Shown here piece by piece: positions 1 through 6,136 of a stretch of DNA of 7,262 nt. The stretch lies in contig JANNQW010000364.1 in the NCBI GenBank assembly GCA_031400955.1, positions 1 to 7,262 of the forward strand, written 5' to 3'. The notes under the pieces were generated by a model, which made no database searches, was not told the DNA's origin, and saw only the letters and a program-made list of their open reading frames with translations. The DNA is from VFKE01 sp031400955 (lineage in GTDB: Bacteria; Verrucomicrobiota; Verrucomicrobiia; Verrucomicrobiales; Verrucomicrobiaceae). The translations under genes and the position numbers were made by a program. Every line of letters starts with the position of its first letter. Positions within the stretch are counted from its first letter, which is position 1.

Positions 1-1
1 C

Positions 2-1210
2 AAGGGGGTCGCGGAGGTTTTTGCCGCTGGAAAGCACGAGGAAAGCCAGGCCGTGCGCATCACCAGCCAGAATGGACAACTCATCTTTGAGCGGATTCCG
101 GAGGCGGTGGCCGGTTACCACTGGCCGGATCACGCGCCAGCCAGTTTGCAGCCATCGGCGACGCTGCTGGTCACAGTTCAACACACGGTGAAAGATCAGC
201 AACTCCTTGCAGGCTGCAGGTTGCTTGGCGACGGGAACATTCTCTGGTTTGGCCGCACTGATGCCGAAGACCGTGCTTACGTGGAACACATTCGCGGCTA
301 TCTCTGGTTTGCAGGTCTCGCCTCCACCACATTCATGCTGTTGCCGCTGTGGTGGTTCGTCCGCCATGTGCTGCGGCCGGTGCAGGATCTCATGACCAGT
401 GCCAAAATACTCGCCCAAGGCCGCACGGACGCGCGTCTCGTCGTCCCCGGTGCCGTGCCGGAACTGCAAGCCTTCGCTACCGCCTTCAATGCCGGACTCG
501 ACCGCATCGACGCCCTCAGCGTCGAGCTGCAAAGCGCCAACGACAACCTGGCGCACGAGGTGCGCACGCCACTGGCGCGCATTCGCGGAAATCTTGAGAC
601 ATTTCATGACACCACAGACAATGCTGCGGCGCGTGAAGCCGCTGCGCGAGGACTCGATGAGATCGACCGCGCCACACACCTTGTGCAGACGATCCTCACC
701 ATCCGCGCGGGAGACCACCAGGCGCTGAAGCTGCATTTGGAACCAGTCGATCTGCGCGGGCTTCTCTCGCATCTGCACGATCTCTACCAGCCTGCCGCCG
801 AGCAGCGCGGCCTGCACCTCAACCTCGACGCGCAGCGGGAAGCGGTGGTGTCACTCGACCGGCAACGCATCACCCAGTCCGTCACAAATCTCCTCGACAA
901 TGCCTTCTCTTACACGTCGGCCGGCAACAGCGTCACGCTCGCGCTGGAAATCCTCGATGGCTCCGTGCGAATCATTGTTCAGGACACCGGTCCCGGCTTG
1001 CGCCCCGATGAAATGGACCTCATTTGGCAGCGACACACGCGCGGCAGCGCCGCCAGCGCGCGCACTCCCGGCATGGGTCTCGGTCTCAGTCTCGTGCGCG
1101 CCGTGGCCATCGCGCATGGCGGCACCACAGGGTGCGTCAATCGCAAAAGCGGGGGCTCAGAGTTTTGGATTGAACTACCTGTAACTCTCGCGACGAAGGG
1201 AACCGCGTAA
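2..1210 (+). CDS. Sensor histidine kinase, 5' end cut by window
   Basis: This is a membrane-bound two-component sensor kinase that would autophosphorylate on His and pass phosphate to a response regulator. The reading frame is open to the first base of the window, so the true start lies upstream; the GTG at 53 is only an internal codon. In order one sees part of an extracytoplasmic sensor region, a hydrophobic membrane segment (about 299-373, YLWFAGLASTTFMLLPLWWF), a HAMP-like linker, a dimerisation/H-box (NLAHEVRTPLARIRGN, phospho-acceptor His codon 554-556), the N-box (LLDNAF, Asn codon 899-901), the G1 box (DTGPG, Asp codon 983-985) and the G2 box (GMGLGLSLV, from 1070). All catalytic boxes are present, so the visible part looks intact. 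The stop is TAA at 1208-1210. The partner regulator is not in the window; in such operons it usually precedes the kinase. The ligand cannot be inferred. Confidence 0.93.
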   Translation, partial: KGVAEVFAAGKHEESQAVRITSQNGQLIFERIPEAVAGYHWPDHAPASLQPSATLLVTVQHTVKDQQLLAGCRLLGDGNILWFGRTDAEDRAYVEHIRGYLWFAGLASTTFMLLPLWWFVRHVLRPVQDLMTSAKILAQGRTDARLVVPGAVPELQAFATAFNAGLDRIDALSVELQSANDNLAHEVRTPLARIRGNLETFHDTTDNAAAREAAARGLDEIDRATHLVQTILTIRAGDHQALKLHLEPVDLRGLLSHLHDLYQPAAEQRGLHLNLDAQREAVVSLDRQRITQSVTNLLDNAFSYTSAGNSVTLALEILDGSVRIIVQDTGPGLRPDEMDLIWQRHTRGSAASARTPGMGLGLSLVRAVAIAHGGTTGCVNRKSGGSEFWIELPVTLATKGTA

Positions 1211-1399
1211 TGAGCGCAAGACACGCGGTTGTCGCATTCTTCGCACTGCCGGTGAAGCATTCAATTCTGCGGCGCAGCATCAGTGCTGCCGAGTCACCGC
1301 CGAGCAGCGACATCACGCACCAGTGCAAACTGATAGTTCATCACTGGCAGGCTTCATCCGCACCAAGCCATCCGCTGCGCCATCGATCTTCAACCTGCG

Positions 1400-2539
1400 C
1401 TACGCCGCTCGGCGTTTACCCTTCGCACCCAGCATCCCGATCAACAATCGCTCCAGCACCAGCTGTGAATCGAGCGCGGTAGTCACCAGCTTCAAGTTGG
1501 CATCGAGACAGGCGCGCAGCGCATCTCGCAATTCAATGATGGTGAAACGCCGGGCTTCCTCGAGCGCCAGAAAAATCGGATAGCCATTGATGCCGCTGCC
1601 GTCTTTCTTTTTCGGCAAATGCGCGGTCTGGTCCGCTGGCAGTCGATCCAGTGCGCCGACAAAGCCTTGGTAATTTCCTCGCGGCAATTTTGGATGAGTG
1701 GCCACGATGTCTGCGGCGAGCAGCAGACTCCGCACCCGGGGCACGATGGCACCGAGCAGGATTCCCACGGGATTCTGCCCCTGATAAATCAACGTGCGCA
1801 AGAGTTCCAACGCGCGACGAAGATCGCGTTTTCCAATGGCGTTGCCCACTTCAAAGATGATCCCCGCACGGCTCAGTGGCACGATTGCGCGCACGTCTTC
1901 AACGGTCACGCGCTTGGCTTGGCCGAGGTAGAGTCCGATCTTCTCCAGCTCTGAATCAAGCTGGCGCGTGTCTTCACCGGCGAGCTGCACGAACATCTCC
2001 AGCGCGTCCGTGTCGAAGGTCAGCCCCATGTCGCGCGCACGTCGTTGCACCAAGGACATGACCTCATCTTCCCAGCCCGTCTTGCTGGTATCTGGTCGAT
2101 CGAACACGCGAAGGTCGGCCAGCTTCTGAATGCGCTTGTAGGCGGCGCGGCGCTTGTCCACCGCCGTGGCACTGAGAAGAAACTTCACCTCGGGCGGCAA
2201 CTGCTTTTCCAAATAATCCAAGATCGACTCCGCGCCTTCAATCGCGGCGATGGTTTTTCCAACTTGGCTGTCGGCGAGGAAGTTCGCGTTCTTCAGCCAG
2301 ACCAGCTTGCCGCCGCCGAAAAACGGCAGCGTTTGCAGAGCGTCCATCGTGGACCGCACGATGCGCTCGCAGTGCTCGGCGTTGTCCGCCGCGCCATCGA
2401 TGATATCCACCCCGAAGTCGCCCGCATCCGCCGGTGCCAACTCGCGTGAAAGCGCCAGCGCCGTTTCCTTCACGCGCGACTCATCCGTGCCGAGAACGGC
2501 AGCGAAGTTGGAGGACGCGGATTTTTTGAGCGGAGGCAT
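1400..2539 (-). CDS. holA: DNA polymerase III subunit delta
   Basis: The delta subunit of the clamp loader opens the beta sliding clamp and loads it onto primed DNA during replication. The protein has 379 residues (E. coli HolA has 343). Family features are an N-terminal GTDESRVKE segment (residues 17-25), the LPFFGGGKLVWLKNANFL strand region, the AGEDTRQLDSELEKIGLYLG signature (residues 187-206) that joins the AAA+-like part to the lid, and IFEVGNAIGKRDLRRALELL (from about 228) followed by the C-terminal helical collar with GQNP. As expected for delta there is no Walker A motif. The start chosen is the ATG read down from 2539, because homology begins just after it. The frame stays open up to 2911, but that part runs through a repeat and antisense to the GAF gene. 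No Shine-Dalgarno is visible. It is divergent from the GAF gene and convergent with the kinase gene, so probably monocistronic here. Confidence 0.92.
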   Translation of the reverse strand: MPPLKKSASSNFAAVLGTDESRVKETALALSRELAPADAGDFGVDIIDGAADNAEHCERIVRSTMDALQTLPFFGGGKLVWLKNANFLADSQVGKTIAAIEGAESILDYLEKQLPPEVKFLLSATAVDKRRAAYKRIQKLADLRVFDRPDTSKTGWEDEVMSLVQRRARDMGLTFDTDALEMFVQLAGEDTRQLDSELEKIGLYLGQAKRVTVEDVRAIVPLSRAGIIFEVGNAIGKRDLRRALELLRTLIYQGQNPVGILLGAIVPRVRSLLLAADIVATHPKLPRGNYQGFVGALDRLPADQTAHLPKKKDGSGINGYPIFLALEEARRFTIIELRDALRACLDANLKLVTTALDSQLVLERLLIGMLGAKGKRRAA

Positions 2540-2560
2540 GGCTGATGATTGGCGGGAAGA

Positions 2561-2632
2561 AGGCAAGAGGCAACAGGCAAGAGACGAAAGTGATGAAGAG
2601 GTGGATTTTCTCTTGCCTGTTGCCTCTTGCCT
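2561..2632. repeat. Perfect 24-bp inverted repeat made of 7-bp units
   Basis: The left arm 2561-2584 and right arm 2609-2632 are exact reverse complements, separated by a 24-base loop. The arms are built from heptamers: AGGCAAG, AGGCAAC, AGGCAAG on the left; CTTGCCT, GTTGCCT, CTTGCCT on the right. The right side continues in phase with two unmatched units, CCTGCCT and TTTGCCT, to 2646. The element fills most of the 121-base gap between the divergent holA and GAF genes, where their promoters should lie. It could be a dispersed repeat, a regulatory cruciform or a binding array; the sequence alone does not decide. Confidence 0.9.
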
Positions 2633-2654
2633 CCTGCCTTTTGCCTCGGATACT
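2627..2654 (+). promoter_or_regulatory. Possible promoter of the GAF gene
   Basis: TTGCCT (2627-2632) and GATACT (2649-2654) are separated by 16 bases and resemble -35 and -10 boxes. The -35 would come from the third heptamer of the right arm of the inverted repeat. Transcription would start at or very near the ATG at 2661, giving a leaderless message. This is a match by eye only and could be chance. Confidence 0.2.
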
Positions 2655-2660
2655 TCTCCC

Positions 2661-3110
2661 ATGAATGCCGCGATCACTTCACTCCTCTCCGATGCAACCA
2701 TCAACTGGCAGGCTGTTCTTGATGCCGTTATTGCCGAATTCAAAGGAAGCACCGGCACACTGCACCGGCTCAACCCAGCAACGAACCTTCTCACACTAGT
2801 CGCGCAGCGCGGAATCCCGCCGCATCTGATGCCGGTCATCGACAACATTCCCGTTGGAAAAGGAATTGCCGGTGTCGCCGCAGAACGCCGGGAGCCTGTG
2901 GAATTGTGCAATCTTCAAACCGATCTTGGCGGTGTGGCCAAAGAGGGCGCGAAGGCGACGAACGTCCAGGGATCGCTCGCTGTGCCCTGCCTTTTCGGAG
3001 ATGAACTTCGTGGCACCTTGGGCGTTGGGCTGATGACGCCGCATGATTTCACGGATGATGAGAAGGCGCGGCTGATGGAGATCGGGCGCGCGGTGGCGGA
3101 GAAATTGTGA
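2661..3110 (+). CDS. Stand-alone GAF domain protein
   Basis: A 149-residue soluble protein consisting almost only of one GAF fold, a small-molecule or redox sensing and dimerisation domain. The recognisable segments are GTLHRLNPATNLLTLVAQRG (residues 32-51), IPVGKGIAGVAAERREPVEL (63-82), the VPCLFGDELRGTLGV strand pair (108-122) and a final HDFTDDEKARLMEIGRAVAE helix (128-147). No output domain, signal peptide or membrane segment is present. Two cysteines (Cys83 and Cys110) lie in the core, but the Cys pattern of the free-methionine sulfoxide reductase group (fRMsr) is not evident. The ATG at 2661 is chosen because the domain starts soon after and the upstream open frame is repeat and antisense holA. 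No Shine-Dalgarno is visible. Ligand and partner are unknown. Confidence 0.85.
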   Translation: MNAAITSLLSDATINWQAVLDAVIAEFKGSTGTLHRLNPATNLLTLVAQRGIPPHLMPVIDNIPVGKGIAGVAAERREPVELCNLQTDLGGVAKEGAKATNVQGSLAVPCLFGDELRGTLGVGLMTPHDFTDDEKARLMEIGRAVAEKL

Positions 3111-3120
3111 TGGCAGGCAA

Positions 3121-3211
3121 GTAGTCCGCGTGTCCTCACGCGGTCCTGAGAAAAGTTTTAGCGGCCTGCTTGATGGTTCGCACCGTGACCGCGTGAGGGC
3201 GCGCGGACTAC
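3121..3211. repeat. 91-base nested palindrome (REP-like)
   Basis: Arms 3121-3145 and 3187-3211 are inverted copies over 25 bases with two differences, both of which would be G-U pairs in RNA; the central loop is 41 bases. The left arm is itself a hairpin: CCGCGTG (3126-3132), loop TCCT, CACGCGG (3137-3143); the right arm forms a similar one with a wobble pair. This two-level symmetry resembles paired REP sequences (BIMEs) mobilised by RAYT transposases. GCAGG occurs 3 bases left of the element and directly right of it, possibly a short target duplication or chance. It lies between the GAF stop and the transaldolase gene and has no T-run, so it is not a typical intrinsic terminator. Confidence 0.88.
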
Positions 3212-3228
3212 GCAGGACGACTCGCTCC

Positions 3229-3256
3229 TTGCGCAAAGGGGCAATCTTCGTATCCT
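3229..3256 (+). promoter_or_regulatory. Possible promoter of tal
   Basis: TTGCGC (3229-3234) and TATCCT (3251-3256) are spaced by 16 bases. The -10 ends 12 bases before the transaldolase ATG, so the leader would be only a few bases long, consistent with the missing Shine-Dalgarno. Match by eye only. Confidence 0.25.
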
Positions 3257-3268
3257 GACCGCCCACTT

Positions 3269-4222
3269 ATGAACCAGCTCGACCAGCTCAAACAGCACAC
3301 TGTCGTGGTTGCCGACACCGGCGATTTCGAAGCCATGCGCGCCTACAAGCCGCAGGATGCCACGACCAACCCCTCACTGATTCTCGCCGCATCGCAGAAG
3401 GCGGAATACAAACCGCTCGTGGACAAGGCTGTCGCGGATCACAAAGGCTCCGCGCTCAGCGGAGTGAAACTCGCCGATTCGATCATCGACACCATCCTGG
3501 TGAACTTCGGCATCGAGATTCTAAAAATCGTTCCCGGTCGCGTCAGCACGGAAGTGGACGCGCGCTTGTCGTTCGACACCGCTTCCACCATTGCGAAGGC
3601 CCGGCACATCATCGGTTTGTATGAGAAGAACGGCATCGGTCGCGAGCGCATCCTGATCAAAATCGCATCCACTTGGGAAGGCATCAAGGCCGCCGAAATT
3701 TTGCAAAAGGAAGGCATCAACTGCAATCTCACGCTGCTCTTCTCGCTGGCCCAGGCCGTGGCCTGCGCCGAGGGCGGCATCAAGCTCATCTCGCCTTTCG
3801 TGGGCCGCATTCTCGACTGGTTCAAAAAGAGCAGCGGCAAGGACTACACGCCCGCCGAGGACCCAGGCGTGAAGTCAGTCACGGAGATATTCAACTACTA
3901 CAAGCACTTCGGACACCAGACCGAGGTCATGGGTGCGAGCTTCCGCAACAAGGGCGAGATCACCGAGCTTTGCGGTTGCGATTTGCTCACCATCAGCCCG
4001 GCGCTCTTGGGTGAACTCCAGGTCGCGAACGATCCCATCACCAAGAAACTCGATGCCGCTGCCGCAAAGTCCGCGAAGATCGAGCGCATCAAGTGCGATG
4101 AAAAATCCTTCCGCTGGATGCTCAACGAAGACGCGATGGCCACGGAGAAAACCGCCGAAGGCATCCGGAACTTTGCGAAGGACATCGTGAAGCTGGAGAC
4201 GCAGATCCTCGCCGCTGTGTAG
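3269..4222 (+). CDS. tal: Transaldolase, TalB type
   Basis: A cytoplasmic enzyme of the non-oxidative pentose phosphate pathway. It transfers a dihydroxyacetone unit from sedoheptulose 7-phosphate to glyceraldehyde 3-phosphate, giving erythrose 4-phosphate and fructose 6-phosphate. The 317-residue length equals that of E. coli TalB. Catalytic features are VVADTGDFE with Asp16, the DATTNPSLIL segment, STEVDARLSFD with Glu95, and ILIKIASTWEGI with Lys131 as the Schiff-base lysine (Asp17, Glu96 and Lys132 in E. coli). The NCNLTLLFSLAQAVACAEGG and ISPFVGRILDW signatures follow. The gene is complete, with ATG at 3269 and TAG at 4220-4222. No Shine-Dalgarno is seen. It is flanked by a palindrome upstream and an intrinsic terminator downstream, so it is probably transcribed alone; no other pentose phosphate gene is in the window. 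Confidence 0.97.
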   Translation: MNQLDQLKQHTVVVADTGDFEAMRAYKPQDATTNPSLILAASQKAEYKPLVDKAVADHKGSALSGVKLADSIIDTILVNFGIEILKIVPGRVSTEVDARLSFDTASTIAKARHIIGLYEKNGIGRERILIKIASTWEGIKAAEILQKEGINCNLTLLFSLAQAVACAEGGIKLISPFVGRILDWFKKSSGKDYTPAEDPGVKSVTEIFNYYKHFGHQTEVMGASFRNKGEITELCGCDLLTISPALLGELQVANDPITKKLDAAAAKSAKIERIKCDEKSFRWMLNEDAMATEKTAEGIRNFAKDIVKLETQILAAV

Positions 4223-4255
4223 TTCTTCACGAAGCACGCCATACGCGCATGTCAG

Positions 4256-4282
4256 TCGCGCTCATTCGAGCGCGGCATTTTT
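4256..4282 (+). terminator. Intrinsic terminator after tal
   Basis: A 7-bp perfect stem, CGCGCTC (4257-4263) and GAGCGCG (4268-4274), with a 4-base ATTC loop can be extended by a T-G wobble at 4256/4275. It is followed by GCA and a run of five T at 4278-4282. It starts 34 bases after the tal stop. Stem strength and T-run fit a rho-independent terminator on the + strand. Confidence 0.7.
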
Positions 4283-4331
4283 ATCACAATGGGCGGGATG
4301 CGTGTGTTAATTATCCAATAGAGAATCGAAG

Positions 4332-4359
4332 TTGCCTTGCTCCACAAAACTGCGACAAT
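4332..4359 (+). promoter_or_regulatory. Possible promoter of the RG-rich protein gene
   Basis: TTGCCT (4332-4337) and GACAAT (4354-4359) with 16 bases between them lie about 25 bases before the ATG at 4385, downstream of the tal terminator. The surrounding stretch 4280-4330 is noticeably more AT-rich than the rest. Weak match by eye. Confidence 0.25.
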
Positions 4360-4384
4360 CGCAATCCGCTCTCCCAAGCATTCA

Positions 4385-6136
4385 ATGTCCGACACTCCCG
4401 AGCCCACGCCGCCCGTCGACCTTTCCGATCTTCGCATGACGCCGAAGTGGGTGGCCGATTTTGGAAATTCACAACCGCAGTTTCATACTCACGAAGGAGA
4501 GTCGCAAGACCGTCCACGCCGTGATCGCGATGGACGCGGCGGCGGTGGTGATCGCGGTGGTTTCGGTGGAAGCAGAAGCGGCCCTCCGCGTCCAGGTGGT
4601 GGCAGACCTCCCGGCGGTGCAGATCGCGGACAGCGCACTGGTGGTCGTCGTGAAGGCGGCCCGCCACGTGCGGGACAGCGTGATGATAGACGCGATGACC
4701 GCCGTGATCGCGGTGGATTTGGCCGGGACAGAGATCAGGGGCCGCGTTTTGAAAATCCTCCGATGGTTCAGGGGCTCGTCGTTTTGATTGAACCCGACAT
4801 CAAGGCCGTGGAAGCGATGGCCAGCATGATCCGCAGCGCGGGGAAGGCTTATAGTGTGTTCGATGCTGCGAAGCTCGTGCTCTCCAGCGGCGACCGCTTC
4901 GATGTGACGTTCACGATTGATGCGATGGATGCGCCCAAGTTTGCCACCGTGCCCGCCGATGGTTCAGTGTGGCTCACTCGTGAAGATGCCCTGGCGCATC
5001 TCATGCAGAGCGATGTGCTCAGCCAGTATTATCGCGCAGAGGAAATCGAGCTGGAAGAACCCAAAGGCATTTTCACCAGCGTCGCCATTTGTGGATTCAG
5101 CGGCGAATTGCTCGGTCCGCCCAATCACCACAGCTATCAGGCTGCGCTGCACCGCATCCATCGCGAAGGATTCGCGCATGTTCATTTCGAAGATTTCAAA
5201 CGCCGTGTGCGCACGGACTCCAGTCCGGAAGCCGTTGAGAAATGGAAGGAATCGCAAAGGCGCGGCCGGCAATGGATCGACATCAAGGCGGAAGTTCCCG
5301 AAGGTGGCGAAGCCGTTCGGTTCAAAACACGCGCCGAAATGGAAGCCCACTTCAAGACGGTCTACGCCGATTCACTGCTTGGCGAAACTGCGCGCGCGAC
5401 CGTGCCAGGCAACATTCCGAAGAAGAACCTGCCGCCCGCACTTTATTTTGCGCTGCGCCGTTCGGTGGATGAGGCCCGCAAACATCTGCTCGGCATCGCA
5501 CAGCAGCTCTGCGCCGGCTTTGAAAAACAGGGGCTGAAACTCTTCAAACGCCGGGGAGGAAAACTCTGGGTCAGCCGCACACGGCCGAAGCTGCTCGACA
5601 GCAGCGTGGTGCTCTCTGACCGCATCTCGAAAATGATCGAGCTGGTGAAAACCAAGCCCGGCATCCATGTGAAGGAGCTGGTCGAAACCATCGCACCTGG
5701 AGAAGAAGCGGCTTCACAGCACTCCACCGATGTTTCAGGGGCCGAAACTGCGCCCGTAGTGGAATCCAAACCCAGTCCGCTCGCGCAAGAACGCATCCAG
5801 GTGCTGAAGGACCTTCACTGGCTCAATAGCGAAGGCTATCTTGTTGAATACTCCGACAGCGCCGTGTTCATCGGTGTCATGGAGCCACCGCCCGCGAAGC
5901 CGAAGGCTGCGAAGCCAGCTGTTGCGGAGCCTGCTTCTGGTTCCACGCAACTTGAAGAGAAAACCGGTGAGGCCACTCCTGCGCCACAAGACACCACCAC
6001 ACCGTCGACCGCGGATGAAGCTGAATTGGGCGAGGAGCAAATGGAACACATTGCCGGCTCGGATGATGATTTCATCATCGACCCGCCCGAAGAGGTGCCG
6101 GAAGCGAAGATTTCCACTGCTGGGGACGCGCCCTAG
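4385..6136 (+). CDS. RG/RGG-rich protein of unknown function
   Basis: A 583-residue soluble protein I do not recognise. A short N-terminal motif (DLSDLRMTPKWVADFG, residues 12-27) precedes a disordered Arg/Gly/Asp tract (about 42-121) with DRGGFG twice (56-61, 108-113) and a DDRRDDRRDR run (100-109). A folded part starts near residue 127 (GLVVLIEPDIKAVEAMASMI) and includes VWLTREDALAHL (from 195) and SVAICGFSGELLGPPNHHSY (from 232). Residues about 412-490 look like a winged helix in two pieces: KMIELVKTKPGIHVKELVET, an acidic insert, then LKDLHWLNSEGYLVEYSD. The tail from about 496 is Pro/Ala-rich, then acidic. RG-rich tails usually bind RNA, so a nucleic-acid role is plausible but inferred. 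The start is ATG 4385; an in-frame TTG at 4337 would add 16 unremarkable residues. No Shine-Dalgarno is visible. The TAG stop overlaps that of the convergent Hsp70 gene. Confidence 0.85.
   Translation: MSDTPEPTPPVDLSDLRMTPKWVADFGNSQPQFHTHEGESQDRPRRDRDGRGGGGDRGGFGGSRSGPPRPGGGRPPGGADRGQRTGGRREGGPPRAGQRDDRRDDRRDRGGFGRDRDQGPRFENPPMVQGLVVLIEPDIKAVEAMASMIRSAGKAYSVFDAAKLVLSSGDRFDVTFTIDAMDAPKFATVPADGSVWLTREDALAHLMQSDVLSQYYRAEEIELEEPKGIFTSVAICGFSGELLGPPNHHSYQAALHRIHREGFAHVHFEDFKRRVRTDSSPEAVEKWKESQRRGRQWIDIKAEVPEGGEAVRFKTRAEMEAHFKTVYADSLLGETARATVPGNIPKKNLPPALYFALRRSVDEARKHLLGIAQQLCAGFEKQGLKLFKRRGGKLWVSRTRPKLLDSSVVLSDRISKMIELVKTKPGIHVKELVETIAPGEEAASQHSTDVSGAETAPVVESKPSPLAQERIQVLKDLHWLNSEGYLVEYSDSAVFIGVMEPPPAKPKAAKPAVAEPASGSTQLEEKTGEATPAPQDTTTPSTADEAELGEEQMEHIAGSDDDFIIDPPEEVPEAKISTAGDAP

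Noticed and set aside
1274..1289. A 6-bp hairpin (GCAGCA, TGCTGC) between the kinase and holA genes as a terminator.
   Set aside because: The stem is short and has no following T-run on either strand.
1210..1482. A 90-codon open frame starting at an ATG that overlaps the kinase stop (TAATG).
   Set aside because: The overlap looks like translational coupling, but the protein is Ser/Pro/His-rich without family resemblance, and its last 80 bases run antisense through holA. The gap 1211-1399 shows no other convincing gene.
2561..2646. The heptamer array as a small CRISPR.
   Set aside because: The units are 7 bp, directly abutting without spacers, and no cas gene is near.
2250..2660. A 137-residue N-terminal extension of the GAF protein.
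   Set aside because: It is the antisense of holA plus the inverted repeat; the GAF fold begins shortly after the ATG at 2661.
2540..2911. A 124-residue N-terminal extension of the delta subunit.
   Set aside because: It reads through the repeat and antisense of the GAF gene; delta homology begins right after the Met at 2539.
4337..4384. TTG at 4337 as start of the RG-rich protein.
   Set aside because: It is a rare start codon without a ribosome site, and the added residues look non-coding; ATG 4385 is preferred.
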